Positions 36,340-45,075 of a stretch of 64,000 bases of DNA are shown in pieces. The stretch is taken from assembly GCF_008271695.1 (NCBI RefSeq), contig NZ_VKKY01000001.1:186001-250000 (forward strand). The letters are read 5' to 3'. Each line of letters starts with the position of its first letter. Within the stretch, counting starts at the first letter, position 1. Made by a program: the position numbers and the translations under genes. The notes under the pieces were generated by a model. The model saw only the letters and a list, made by a program, of their open reading frames with translations, was not told the origin of the DNA and searched no databases. This DNA is from Rufibacter hautae. Its GTDB lineage: Bacteria; Bacteroidota; Bacteroidia; Cytophagales; Hymenobacteraceae.

Positions 36340-36921
36340 ATGATTAGTAAGGCGCTAGTGACCGATGCGGCCATAATAGAAGGGATTCTTCAAGACGATG
36401 ATGCGGCACTGAGTAGGTTATACAAACTGTACTTCTCCATGGTCCTGTTCTTTGTCCAGAGCAACAGCGGGACGGAGGATGACGCCAAGGACATTTTTCA
36501 GGAGGCGGTCATCGTCTTCTATGAGAAGATCAAGGCCGGGCAACTGGAACTGAACTGCCAGATCAAAACCTACCTCTATTCTATCTGCCGCCGTCTTTGG
36601 CTGAAAAGGCTGTCAAGAAGCAGCCGGTTTAGCCATGGTATGATTGAAGACACCGAGTCTGAACTGGCCCCCCACGTAGACGCCTATGCCGAGCAGGCCG
36701 AGCAGAACGAACTGAAGTTTGAGGCCATGGGCAACGCCCTGGGCCAATTGGGCGAGCCCTGCAAAACCCTGCTGGAGGATTTCTACATCCGAAGCATGGG
36801 CATGGCCGAGATCACCGAGAAGTTTGGCTACACCAACGTAGACTCGGCCAAGAACCAGAAGTACAAGTGCCTGATGCGCCTGAAGAAACTGTTCTTCCTG
36901 GACTATCAGGTTCCTTCTTAG
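36340..36921 (+). CDS. ECF-type RNA polymerase sigma factor
   Basis: A 193-residue sigma-70-like factor with region 2 (DDAALSRLYKLYFSMVLFF... DDAKDIFQEAVIVFYEK) and a C-terminal region 4 helix-turn-helix (LLEDFYIRSMGMAEITEKFGYTN). Regions 1 and 3 are absent as in ECF factors. ATG 36340 is preferred to a TTG 9 bp upstream. It is followed after 50 bp by a membrane protease gene whose N-terminus resembles an anti-sigma sensor, so the pair is probably one regulatory unit. Confidence 0.88.
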   Translation: MISKALVTDAAIIEGILQDDDAALSRLYKLYFSMVLFFVQSNSGTEDDAKDIFQEAVIVFYEKIKAGQLELNCQIKTYLYSICRRLWLKRLSRSSRFSHGMIEDTESELAPHVDAYAEQAEQNELKFEAMGNALGQLGEPCKTLLEDFYIRSMGMAEITEKFGYTNVDSAKNQKYKCLMRLKKLFFLDYQVPS

Positions 36922-36971
36922 AAGAGGAAACGCGTAAAAACAGACATCCGGCACCGGATGCATATCTATAT

Positions 36972-38081
36972 ATGAGTGAGAGGGAATTATTGGAATTGAT
37001 TGAACGGTACCACCAGCACCAGGTGACCTCCTCAGAGCGCCGTGCGCTGGAGGAACGCATGGCCGCGGACCCGATATTCGCGCAGCGGGTACGGGAAGTG
37101 GAACTGTTTACCGCAGCCTTACAGAACCACGGCCGGCAGAAATCGCTGCGCGACCGACTGAACCAGCACCACCAAGCCTGGCAGCAGGAAAACCAGAAAG
37201 AGACCACCCCGCCGGTGCTCAAGCGCCGCACGCCCGTGCAGGTTTTCATGCGCCGCTATGCCGCCACCATGGGCGTAGCCGCTACTGTGGCCATTGTCAC
37301 GGTGTTCAGCAGTTTGTTGGGAATGGAGATGTGGCGTTCCGCTACGAAGCAGCAGACGGCCCGTTACGTGGAGCTGCGCCGCGAGGTAGATGACCTCAAG
37401 CGGAAACAGAATGCCCTCTTGAACACGAACCCTGTTACGCCAAAGGCCAGCACCCTGAATCCGGGTCAGTTCTCAGGCACTGGTTTCGTGCTCACCTCAG
37501 ACGGGTATTTCGTGACCAGTTACCACGTGATTGAAGGCGCCGATTCGCTCATGATTGAGAACAAGAACGGCACCAAGCTGAAGGTGGAGGAGATTTACTC
37601 AGACCAGGTGCGTGACCTGGCCCTGCTGCGCGTGACCGACACCTCGTTTACCGGTTTCGGGAAGCTGCCTTACTCCTTCAAACAGAAGGAAAGCGAGCTG
37701 GGCGAGCGCGTGTTTACCCTGGGTTTCCCCAGAGAAGACGTAGTGTTCGGAGAGGGTACACTGAGCTCCAAATCAGGGGTGTACGGCGATACGGCCTCTT
37801 ACCAGATCTCCATTCCGTTGAACCCGGGAAACAGCGGCGGACCGCTGCTGGATGACCGCGGCAACATGATTGGCGTGATCAGCGGCAAGATGCTGGGCGT
37901 TGACGGCGCTGCCTTCGCGGTGAAGTCTGCTTACCTGCTCACCCTGCTGGACCAACTGCCAGAGCACCGTTTGCCAAAGCCTATTTCCCTGCCTAAGGTG
38001 AACAATCTGGCCGGCACCCCGCGCCCGCAGCAGCTGAAGAAACTGCAGGATTTTGTGTACATGGTAAAGGTTTATAATTGA
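36972..38081 (+). CDS. Membrane-anchored trypsin-like serine protease with anti-sigma-like N-terminus
   Basis: A 369-residue protein from ATG 36972. Residues 1-60 are charged and helical (SERELLELIERYHQHQVTSSERR), resembling the cytosolic head of Bacteroidota anti-sigma factors. One membrane segment lies at about 97-117, then a coiled stretch (about 124-150) and an S1C/HtrA-like domain (about 165-340) with catalytic His185 (SYHVIEGAD), Asp215 (VRDLALL) and Ser288 (PGNSGGPLL). No PDZ domain is present. It would sit in the inner membrane with the protease outside. Together with the upstream ECF sigma gene it probably makes a stress-sensing pair, which is inference. Confidence 0.85.
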   Translation: MSERELLELIERYHQHQVTSSERRALEERMAADPIFAQRVREVELFTAALQNHGRQKSLRDRLNQHHQAWQQENQKETTPPVLKRRTPVQVFMRRYAATMGVAATVAIVTVFSSLLGMEMWRSATKQQTARYVELRREVDDLKRKQNALLNTNPVTPKASTLNPGQFSGTGFVLTSDGYFVTSYHVIEGADSLMIENKNGTKLKVEEIYSDQVRDLALLRVTDTSFTGFGKLPYSFKQKESELGERVFTLGFPREDVVFGEGTLSSKSGVYGDTASYQISIPLNPGNSGGPLLDDRGNMIGVISGKMLGVDGAAFAVKSAYLLTLLDQLPEHRLPKPISLPKVNNLAGTPRPQQLKKLQDFVYMVKVYN

Positions 38082-38097
38082 TCCCTGCGCCTTTTAT

Positions 38098-38134
38098 TTA
38101 AACCCCGATTTTCTGAAAATACCCTAGAAACGCC
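38098..38134. repeat. Dispersed palindromic repeat, copy 17
   Basis: TTTAAACCCCGATTTTC then TGAAAATACCCTAGAAACGCC. The right arm doubles as the left arm of the terminator hairpin that follows. Confidence 0.7.
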
Positions 38135-38160
38135 TGTGCCTAGCACGGGCGTTTCTGTTT
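38126..38160 (+). terminator. Terminator of the sigma-protease pair
   Basis: AGAAACGCCTGTG pairs with CACGGGCGTTTCT, 5-nt loop, then a T-rich run. Shares its left arm with repeat copy 17. Confidence 0.85.
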
Positions 38161-38291
38161 TCAATCCGGCGGGTAGATGTAACTAATACGTATTGTTTCC
38201 GTTAAGCTTAATCTAATTGCCAGTTGTCAGTTTCGTGACTGGCCTAGTAATTACCACTATGTTACATCTACTAAATATTAAGCAAAAAACT

Positions 38292-38834
38292 ATGGAAAAT
38301 CGCACTGGTAACACGCACAATTCTGGTATGTTGACGGGTATGTTCAAAGACAGAGAAAGTGCAGAACGCGCTTACAATTCTTTACATAGCCGCGGCTACA
38401 ACAGAGACGATATCAACGTGATCATGAGCGATGATGCCCGCAAGCGTCACTTCTCTGACAGCGATGACAACACAACTGAACTGGGCAGCAAAGCCTTGGA
38501 AGGTGCTGGTGCCGGTTCTGCCATTGGTGGTACTTTGGGTGCTATTGTAGGCGCTATTGCCGCTATTGGTACTTCTATCGCGCTTCCAGGTCTTGGCTTG
38601 GTGATTGCCGGTCCGTTGGCAGCTGGTCTGGCCGGTGCCGGAGCCGGTGGTCTGACAGGTGGTTTACTGGGCGCCCTAGTAGGCTCTGGTATTCCTGAGG
38701 AACGTGCCAAAGTGTACGAGTCAGGCATCAAGGAAGGAAATATTGTAATGGGTGTAACTCCTCGCAACGCTGAGGATGCCGATTATTTTGAGAACGACTG
38801 GCGCACCAACCGCGGTGAGCACATCTACCGTTAA
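38292..38834 (+). CDS. General stress protein 17M-like glycine-rich protein
   Basis: A 180-residue protein. The N-terminal part (about 10-45) has MFKDRESAERAYNSLHSRGY, the general stress protein 17M-like start that is also seen in YflT-type proteins; the middle (70-135) is a Gly/Ala-rich GxxxG membrane-like or glycine-zipper stretch; the end has ITGIPEERAKVYESGIKEG-like features. It may insert into or bind membranes. ATG 38292 is preferred over upstream frames. Single gene with its own terminator. Function is not known beyond stress association. Confidence 0.8.
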   Translation: MENRTGNTHNSGMLTGMFKDRESAERAYNSLHSRGYNRDDINVIMSDDARKRHFSDSDDNTTELGSKALEGAGAGSAIGGTLGAIVGAIAAIGTSIALPGLGLVIAGPLAAGLAGAGAGGLTGGLLGALVGSGIPEERAKVYESGIKEGNIVMGVTPRNAEDADYFENDWRTNRGEHIYR

Positions 38835-38853
38835 TCAGTAGAAATAACTATAT

Positions 38854-38890
38854 AAAAAGCCCCGGTTCTATTTAAGAGCCGGGGCTTTTT
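38854..38890 (+). terminator. Terminator of the stress protein gene
   Basis: AAAAAGCCCCGG pairs with CCGGGGCTTTTT, small AT loop, T-tract. Confidence 0.88.
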
Positions 38891-38920
38891 GGTTTAAATA
38901 CCATCCTGAATTCAACAACT

Positions 38921-38982
38921 TAAAAGGGTTTCTATTTAGGGGCCGTTTTACCGAAAATGGCCCCTAAATAGAAACCCTTTTA
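38921..38982. terminator. Giant repeat-built hairpin, convergent with tonB
   Basis: Perfect 24-bp arms (38921-38944 and 38959-38982) and a 14-nt loop GTTTTACCGAAAAT that matches the repeat core. The arms contain CTATTTAGGGGCC, matching the left arm. It closes the leftward TonB gene. Confidence 0.9.
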
Positions 38983-39011
38983 TAATTAGGATTACTTTCC
39001 ATTAACAAGCT

Positions 39012-39854
39012 TTATTTCAACTCCAATCTGATGGGCAGCGTCATGCGTACAGGTACGGTTCTTCCGTTCTGGTAACCGGGTTTCCAGCGAGGTAACTTTT
39101 GCACCACCCGCATGGCTTCTTCCTCGGTGCCGTAGCCTAAGCCTTTGAGCACCTGCACATCGGTGATGTCGCCAGTGGCCCCCACCACAAAACTCACCAC
39201 CACGGTGCCTTCTATGCCACTGGTCTGGGCCGCTCTAGGGTAGCGGAGGTTCTTGCCTATGAACTCCATTAACTTAGGCAGGCCACCCGCAAACTCGGGC
39301 ATTTGCTCCACGCTCATAAAAATTGCCTGTTCTACCGGAGCAGCTTCTAAACCGTTACCATCGGCTGGTCCGGTTCCGGTACCGGCACCTATTTCCGGGT
39401 TGTTCAGGTTGCCGTCACCATTTCCTTCTGAGGTCACCAACCCGGAGCTGGCGGTCTGGAGCTGTTCCTGGGTGGGGATTTCATCGGTTACCGGCTTTGT
39501 GTCCTCTACTATTTTGGGGGTGGTATTCTTCACAGTAGGTCCGGTGGATTTAGAGGCGGCGGGTTGTACCCCTTTCATCTCCTTAATCTCTTCCACTGGC
39601 GGAAATTTGATATCTACCCATTTCCCTTCTTCCTTCTTCTCTGATTGATTAGCTACCACGGCAGCTTTCTTTAAAAGCTTATTTGCCAGGAACGGTGCGG
39701 AGAAAAAGATCAGGGAAAGCGCGATGGCGTAAAGAACTGCCTGGCTGATGTGCTGGTTATACAGTTTGCGTAAGACATAGGCACCGTAGGCTTTGTTGCG
39801 GCCTTCAAAAATCATGTCATCCAAGGTGGCGGCGTAAGCGTGGTTCGTTTCCAT
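39012..39854 (-). CDS. Energy-transducing TonB protein
   Basis: A 280-residue TonB. A short cytosolic N-terminal stretch (about 1-35) is followed by one membrane segment (about 38-60), a proline/lysine and glycine-rich periplasmic spacer, and the TonB C-terminal domain (about 195-280) with the YPRAAQTSGIEGTVVVSFVV and KLPRWKPGYQNGR motifs. It carries proton-motive energy to TonB-dependent transporters such as the SusC proteins in this window. No exbB/exbD lies next to it. Monocistronic. Confidence 0.92.
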   Translation of the reverse strand: METNHAYAATLDDMIFEGRNKAYGAYVLRKLYNQHISQAVLYAIALSLIFFSAPFLANKLLKKAAVVANQSEKKEEGKWVDIKFPPVEEIKEMKGVQPAASKSTGPTVKNTTPKIVEDTKPVTDEIPTQEQLQTASSGLVTSEGNGDGNLNNPEIGAGTGTGPADGNGLEAAPVEQAIFMSVEQMPEFAGGLPKLMEFIGKNLRYPRAAQTSGIEGTVVVSFVVGATGDITDVQVLKGLGYGTEEEAMRVVQKLPRWKPGYQNGRTVPVRMTLPIRLELK

Positions 39855-40194
39855 GTGGTTGGCGTTTGGTTGGTAGTTTGGGTGTCATTTCCCTCATGAT
39901 GCCGCCGCCCGTCCGTTTCCATAGGTAGCCTTCAGAATAAAATATAGAAAATGGCCTATTTTGTTCTACTTTGAGAATCAGGGAGAAACAAAACCTAGGT
40001 TCCTGATGTTAAAAATAAAGAGCGCTAAAAAGAACAACTACTGCCACGTTCTGCTTACTTGCAATTCTTTGGCAAATAATCTAAGAACGTTCACACCTTT
40101 CTGGCACTTGCCTACGTTTAACGATAAGTAATGCACCCGCAAAAACAGGCACTACTTTTGTTTATATTCTAACAGACATTACTAGAGACAACAT
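39855..40194. other. 340 bp divergent spacer between tonB and the processing protease
   Basis: Carries the promoter of the protease gene (-7 box 40153-40160). An imperfect region around 39960-40000 is AT-rich and may hold the tonB promoter, not identified. No gene seen. Confidence 0.5.
40153..40160 (+). promoter_or_regulatory. -7 box of the C-terminal processing protease gene
   Basis: TACTTTTG matches TAnnTTTG, 34 nt before the ATG at 40195. Confidence 0.55.
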
Positions 40195-42303
40195 ATGTTT
40201 TCATTAAAGACTAAGCTGGTCGCCTACGGTACTGCCGCCTCAGTGGTGTTTGGTATTGCCTCCTACCGACTGCTGGAGACGGATGGCGCCGCCCGTGATC
40301 AGAAAAACGAAGTGCTCACCAAAGTGCTGATGCAGGGTTTAAGCTCGGCGCACTACAAGCCTGAGCGTTTAGACGACGAATTTTCAAAAAAGGCCTTTAA
40401 CCTCTACCTGGAGCGCCTGGACTATAATAAAAAGTTCTTGCTGCAGTCAGACGTAGACCAACTGCGGGCATACCAGACCCAGCTGGACGATGAGTTCAAG
40501 AACGGCTCTTTCAAGTTCTTCGACCTTTCCATGAGCGTTTTCCAGAAAAGGCTCAAAGAGGCCGAAGGCTATTACAAAGAGATTCTGGACAAGCCTTTTG
40601 AGTTTGAGAAAGAGGAGACCATTGAGGTAAAACCAGAGAAACTGAAGTTTGCCTCCTCCCCTGCCGCCCTCAAGGAAGAGTGGCGCAAGTACCTCAAATA
40701 CCAGGCGTTGATAAGAGTGGCCGATGCCCTGGACAGCCAGCAGAAAGCTGACTCTGCGGGTTCTAAGGAAGCCAAGAAAACCATGCCTGAGATTGAGGCC
40801 GATGCCCGTAAAAAACTCAAAGACAACTACGACGATCTGTTCAAGCGAATGGGCCAGTTAGAGAACGAAGATTACCGTTCTTCTTACCTGAACTCCTTCG
40901 CCAACATCTATGACCCGCATACTGAGTACTATGCTCCTAAAGAGAAAGAGGACTTTGACTATGAGTTCTCCGGACGTTTGGAAGGCATCGGGGCCTTGCT
41001 GCAGGAAAAAGACGGGTTAATTAAAGTTTCTGAGATTACACCGGGTAGCCCTTCTTACCTGCAAGGTGAGCTGAAGCCCGGCGATGTGATCTTGAAAGTG
41101 GCCCAAGGCAACCAGCAACCGGTAGATATCTCCGGCATGCGCATTGACAAAGCCGTTACCTTGATCAGAGGTAAAAAAGGCACCGAGGTTCGTCTGCACG
41201 TGAAGAAAGTTGACGGTACCATGAAGGTGATCCCTATCACCAGAGACGTGGTGGTACGCGAGGAAGGCTATGCGAAGTCATTGATCATCAAAGGCGCTAA
41301 GCCTATCGGGTACATCCACTTGCCTGCTTTCTACGCCGACTTCAAAAACGCCGGTGGCCGTAACTCGGGCAAAGACGTGGCCGAGGAGATCCAGAAACTG
41401 AAGCAGGAAAACGCCCAGGGTATCATCCTGGACCTTAGAAACAATGGTGGTGGTTCCCTGCAGGATGTAGTGGACATGGTGGGTCTTTTCATCAAGTCTG
41501 GTCCGGTGGTACAGGTGAAATCAGCGAACGGTCCGGCCGCGGTGCTGGAAGACAGAGACCCGCAGGTACAGTTCAACGGTCCGTTGGTGGTGTTGGTGAA
41601 CGAGAACAGCGCCTCAGCGTCTGAGATCATGGCCGCTGCCATCCAGGACTACAAGCGCGGGGTGATTGTGGGTAGCTCTACCTACGGCAAAGGCACCGTG
41701 CAGCAGTTCTTCGACCTTGACCAGGTACTGCCAGCTTCTTTTGACGCCGTGAAACCTTTGGGTCACCTGAAACTGACTACCCAGAAGTACTACCGCATCA
41801 GTGGTAAAACCGTGCAGTTGCGCGGCGTAACCCCAGACATCGTGCTGCCAGACACTTATACCTACCTGAAATACGGTGAGAAAGAGCAGGAATATGCGCT
41901 TCCATTTGATGAGATTCAGTCGGCTAAGTTCAACACCTGGAACAGCCCTAACTTCTCCATCGATAAGCTGAAAGCCTCCTCTAAAGCCAGAGTGGCCGCC
42001 AGCCCAACGTTCTCCTTGATCAACCAGAGCGCCATGCGCCTGAAAGACCGGACCGAGGTGTCTACCCGTTCTCTGAAACTGAGCACGTACTTAGCCGAAG
42101 AGCGCCGCACCCAGGAAGAGTCTAAGAAACTGGAGAACCTGCGCAAGAACATCCCGCAGCTAGATGTGGCTGGCCTGAGACCCGACGTGACCAAATTAGC
42201 CGGTGATACCGCTGCCTCGGCCCGCTTCTCTGCCTTCACCCGTAATGCCAAGAAAGACCTGTACATTCAGGAAGCCGTTTCTATCCTGAAAGACGGGTTA
42301 TAA
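40195..42303 (+). CDS. Tail-specific (C-terminal processing) protease, S41/Prc family
   Basis: A 702-residue protein with a short hydrophobic N-terminal segment (signal/anchor), a TSP N-terminal domain (about 30-200), a PDZ domain (about 245-325), an S41 catalytic core with the NENSASASE serine motif and YGKGTVQQ catalytic lysine motif, and a C-terminal domain of the Prc type (about 560-690). Prc cleaves periplasmic proteins from their C-terminus and tunes cell-wall hydrolases. Monocistronic, with a terminator and repeat copy downstream. Confidence 0.93.
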   Translation: MFSLKTKLVAYGTAASVVFGIASYRLLETDGAARDQKNEVLTKVLMQGLSSAHYKPERLDDEFSKKAFNLYLERLDYNKKFLLQSDVDQLRAYQTQLDDEFKNGSFKFFDLSMSVFQKRLKEAEGYYKEILDKPFEFEKEETIEVKPEKLKFASSPAALKEEWRKYLKYQALIRVADALDSQQKADSAGSKEAKKTMPEIEADARKKLKDNYDDLFKRMGQLENEDYRSSYLNSFANIYDPHTEYYAPKEKEDFDYEFSGRLEGIGALLQEKDGLIKVSEITPGSPSYLQGELKPGDVILKVAQGNQQPVDISGMRIDKAVTLIRGKKGTEVRLHVKKVDGTMKVIPITRDVVVREEGYAKSLIIKGAKPIGYIHLPAFYADFKNAGGRNSGKDVAEEIQKLKQENAQGIILDLRNNGGGSLQDVVDMVGLFIKSGPVVQVKSANGPAAVLEDRDPQVQFNGPLVVLVNENSASASEIMAAAIQDYKRGVIVGSSTYGKGTVQQFFDLDQVLPASFDAVKPLGHLKLTTQKYYRISGKTVQLRGVTPDIVLPDTYTYLKYGEKEQEYALPFDEIQSAKFNTWNSPNFSIDKLKASSKARVAASPTFSLINQSAMRLKDRTEVSTRSLKLSTYLAEERRTQEESKKLENLRKNIPQLDVAGLRPDVTKLAGDTAASARFSAFTRNAKKDLYIQEAVSILKDGL

Positions 42304-42325
42304 TAGAATCAGATATCAACCTTCT

Positions 42326-42359
42326 AAAAAGGGCCGTTGCTGAAGTAACGGCCTTTTTT
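42326..42359. terminator. Terminator after the processing protease gene
   Basis: AAAAAGG-GCCGTT pairs with AACGGCCTTTTTT with one bulged G; strong T-tract. Confidence 0.85.
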
Positions 42360-42360
42360 A

Positions 42361-42389
42361 CGCCCTTTTCTGAAAAGAAGCCCTAAAAC
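42361..42389. repeat. Dispersed palindromic repeat, copy 18 (right half)
   Basis: CGCCCTTTTCTGAAAAGA followed by AGCCCTAAAAC. It ends 4 bp before the stop codon of the PLP enzyme gene. Confidence 0.7.
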
Positions 42390-42392
42390 AAC

Positions 42393-43556
42393 TTAGCCTT
42401 TCATCTTCGCAAAGGCCTGTTCCAGGTCTTTGATCAGGTACTCTGGGTCTTCCAGGCCAATGTAAAACCTGATTAAGGTGAAAGGCAGCGAGGACCGGTA
42501 ATTACCTTCATTGTGAGCGGCGGCCGCTGGGTAGATCAACGACTCATGCCCGCCCCAGGAGGCTGCCATCAAGAAATGCTGCAGGCTGTCACAGAACCTA
42601 TCCACCTCTTTGATTTGATTGGTGTTCAGTTTGATGGTGAACTGCCCAGTGTTGTTGCGCATCTGTTTCTTGGCCAGTTTGTACTGCGGATGCTCGGGCA
42701 GGAAAGGCCATAAAATTTCAGCCACTTCATCCCTTTGCTGCAGGTAGGCCACTACCTGGCGGGTGGTCTTGGCGATGCGGTCCATGCGCAGTGGCAGCGT
42801 ACGCAGGCCGCGCAGCAGAAGCCACGCATCATGCGGCGACAAAACAGCCCCCAGGGTCATGTACTCGGCACTGAAAATCTGGTTGATGCGCTGCCGGTTC
42901 CCGCAAACTACGCCGCCCATGACATCGCTGTGGCCGCCTATGTATTTGGTAGCCGAATGTACCACCAGGTCCACGCCCATGGCCGCGGGGTTCTGGAACA
43001 GCGGTGACGCAAAGCTGTTGTCAATGACCGTGCAGATGTTCCGCTCTTTGGCATATGCCGCAACCTGGGCAATGTCCTGTAGTTCAAAGGTAAAGGAGTT
43101 GGGGCTTTCCAGGTAGTACAGGACGGTGTTCTCCTTGCTGGCCTCGGCAAAGTTGCGGGCATCGGTGCCGTCCACCATGGTGACCTCCACCCCGAAACGG
43201 GGCAGGAAATGACGCATGAGTTTGTTTGTCCAGGTGTAGGGTTTCTTGATGCAGACCACGTGGTCACCCGCCTTTACCTGCGAAAGTACCGCCGCCACTA
43301 CAGCCGCAATGCCGCTCCCAAACGCGATGGCGTGTTCGGTTCCTTCCAGCGCGGCAATCTTCTTCTCCAGCATGTCCACTGTAGGGTTATTGCCCCGGGT
43401 ATAGAAGTCCACCTCAAACTCATGCTGCAGCATATAGCGCATTTCATCTACGGTTCTGCAGGCAAAGTTGCTGGTCTGGATGATGGGAGGAGCCACGGCA
43501 TTGAAGTACGCCGCCCGGTCTTCGCCAAGTTCGTTCAGGATATAGGAGAGGTCCAT
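42393..43556 (-). CDS. Trans-sulfuration family PLP-dependent enzyme (cystathionine synthase/lyase-like)
   Basis: A 387-residue Cys/Met-metabolism PLP enzyme. Conserved parts: FYTRGNNPTVDMLEKKIAALEG with Tyr and Arg, the GSGIAAV loop, SPNSF, DNSFASPLFQNP and HSATKYIGGHSDVMGG with the PLP-binding lysine. The long C-terminal half is normal. The family comprises cystathionine gamma-synthase, beta/gamma-lyases and methionine gamma-lyase; the precise reaction cannot be read from sequence alone. Monocistronic. Confidence 0.9.
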   Translation of the reverse strand: MDLSYILNELGEDRAAYFNAVAPPIIQTSNFACRTVDEMRYMLQHEFEVDFYTRGNNPTVDMLEKKIAALEGTEHAIAFGSGIAAVVAAVLSQVKAGDHVVCIKKPYTWTNKLMRHFLPRFGVEVTMVDGTDARNFAEASKENTVLYYLESPNSFTFELQDIAQVAAYAKERNICTVIDNSFASPLFQNPAAMGVDLVVHSATKYIGGHSDVMGGVVCGNRQRINQIFSAEYMTLGAVLSPHDAWLLLRGLRTLPLRMDRIAKTTRQVVAYLQQRDEVAEILWPFLPEHPQYKLAKKQMRNNTGQFTIKLNTNQIKEVDRFCDSLQHFLMAASWGGHESLIYPAAAAHNEGNYRSSLPFTLIRFYIGLEDPEYLIKDLEQAFAKMKG

Positions 43557-43630
43557 ACAAGAAGAGGATAGTTTCTCCTTCTACTCCCGGCTTTTAAAAA
43601 GGGTTGTTCTGGTGAATTTTGCCTGAAGTA

Positions 43631-43682
43631 AGCACCAAAGAAAAGGGCTTGCCGTGTGTGGCAAGCCCTTTTCTTTGGTGCT
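43631..43682. terminator. Giant terminator of porP (perfect 23-bp stem)
   Basis: Arms 43631-43653 and 43660-43682 are perfectly complementary with a 6-nt GTGTGT loop. It lies just after the porP stop. The stem contains AAAAGGGCTTGCC but no clear repeat core. Confidence 0.9.
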
Positions 43683-43693
43683 GTATCTGAATA

Positions 43694-44599
43694 TTAGAAC
43701 CGAATGCGAAGGTTCGCTTCTACCTGTGGATCGGGTTTGGCAACCCCGGTGCTTTCCTTGGTCAGGTCAAACGAGGTCATAAAATGGACGTTGTCTTTGA
43801 GGTTAATACCGGCACTCACATTCCACGGGGCGGTTTTGTCAAACTGACCGCGATAGTTCACGCCGGCAGTCAGGAACTTCACATTGGCCACGGTCCCGAA
43901 CTGATACTCCTGCTCTCCGTCTTTCAGCGGTTGGTTCATGAAGAACGACGGCGTAAGGCTGAATTCAGGGGCAAAGGCGATTTTGTAACCCGCTGTCACC
44001 AGCAATTCTCTGATGCCCTCGTGTTCAGCATCGCCCACCAGGTTATAGGTAGGCGCCAGCAGACTGGCAAAGGTAGCGCCGGCATAGAAGTTGCGCACTT
44101 TCAACCAGACACCTGCGTCCACATCGGGCCGAAGGTCGTTGTCATGGCCTACCATCTTCTTCTCTTCGTTGCGTGTTTTCTCCGCCAAGTCCACGTTAAA
44201 GTACTCGGCCGCTAACTGGGCTCCGAAGGCTAAACTGCTCTGCTCCCCTAACCTAAAACGTTTGGCGTAGCTGAAACCCAGTTTACCTAACCAGTACGGT
44301 CCAAACTGGTCATAGACCGCCACAACTCCAATCCCGTTCGGGTTCTCACTGTTAATGTATCCCTGGTAATGGGCAATGACAGAAAGCGGCGCCGAGGAGG
44401 CTGACCTGTTGATGGAGTTGAGGTGACCATTCATGCCGAACTCTCTTTTTCCCTCAGAGCCTGCAAAGGCCGGGTTCAGGTAAAAATAATTCTGTTGGTA
44501 AAGGCGCGGGATCACCATACGTTGCGGAGTAACCTGGGCCTTAGAAACGGTAGCAGCCAGCAGTAGCAAGCTGAAAACAACAATTTGCTTCAGATTCAT
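43694..44599 (-). CDS. PorP/SprF-family type IX secretion outer membrane protein
   Basis: A 301-residue protein with a signal peptide (about 1-21) and the PorP/SprF pattern: PQRMVIPRLYQQNYFYLNPAFAGSEGK near the N-terminus, and beta-strand repeats forming a small outer membrane barrel ending in RIRF. PorP-like proteins work with the type IX secretion and gliding machinery or as partners of sorted cargo. It stands alone between a long terminator and a 476-bp upstream region. Confidence 0.88.
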   Translation of the reverse strand: MNLKQIVVFSLLLLAATVSKAQVTPQRMVIPRLYQQNYFYLNPAFAGSEGKREFGMNGHLNSINRSASSAPLSVIAHYQGYINSENPNGIGVVAVYDQFGPYWLGKLGFSYAKRFRLGEQSSLAFGAQLAAEYFNVDLAEKTRNEEKKMVGHDNDLRPDVDAGVWLKVRNFYAGATFASLLAPTYNLVGDAEHEGIRELLVTAGYKIAFAPEFSLTPSFFMNQPLKDGEQEYQFGTVANVKFLTAGVNYRGQFDKTAPWNVSAGINLKDNVHFMTSFDLTKESTGVAKPDPQVEANLRIRF

Positions 44600-44709
44600 T
44601 GTCTAAGGGTAATAGAGAAAATTTAAATTAATTGCGCAAAAGGTAGAGGTTGACGATAGGTACTCGTGTTTTGTGTATTTCCGTTTGATGTAGAGACAAC
44701 TTCTTACCG

Positions 44710-44717
44710 CAAATTTA
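44710..44717 (-). promoter_or_regulatory. -7 box upstream of porP
   Basis: Minus-strand TAAATTTG (44717-44710) matches TAnnTTTG; a TTGC lies 14 nt upstream, a short spacing. The 5' leader would be about 100 nt. Confidence 0.5.
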
Positions 44718-44928
44718 AGTTCATAAAATTGCAACCTTATATATTAAGAATTATTAATATTTATTTAATAGTCGGCTCTCTAAGCAAAATAAGCCATTTT
44801 TGCCCAATAAATTTTTTAAATATTCTTGGCTGGCAAGGCTAGAAAAAGCCTGAACCTACTACTATCCTGAGACAGTTTCTATCTGCTACACCCTCATCGC
44901 GAAAAAGCGAAATAGATACTTTTTCAAG

Positions 44929-44998
44929 AAAACAGGCCTAAAACAAGACCACGATTTTCCTACATCTGGAAACCGTGGTCTTGTTTTAGGCCTGTTTT
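44929..44998. terminator. Perfect 25-bp hairpin built of two repeat halves
   Basis: Arms 44929-44953 and 44974-44998 are exactly complementary with a 20-nt loop that itself contains TTTCC/GGAAA. Each arm begins AAAACAGGCCTAAAAC, i.e. a core end plus the right arm of the dispersed repeat. It lies about 75 bp beyond the ggt stop and can end that transcript. Confidence 0.85.
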
Positions 44999-45075
44999 AC
45001 TAGAAATGAACAAAAACCGATGAATGCCTTTAGCGTTACCCTAAGCAACTGCCGTTAATCCTTACATTCTATGGA

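Larger units (their letters stand above)
44600..45075. other. 476 bp spacer between porP and ggt
   Basis: Carries the porP promoter candidate (44710-44717), a very AT-rich stretch (44725-44830) and the perfect 25-bp hairpin at 44929-44998. No gene seen. Confidence 0.55.
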
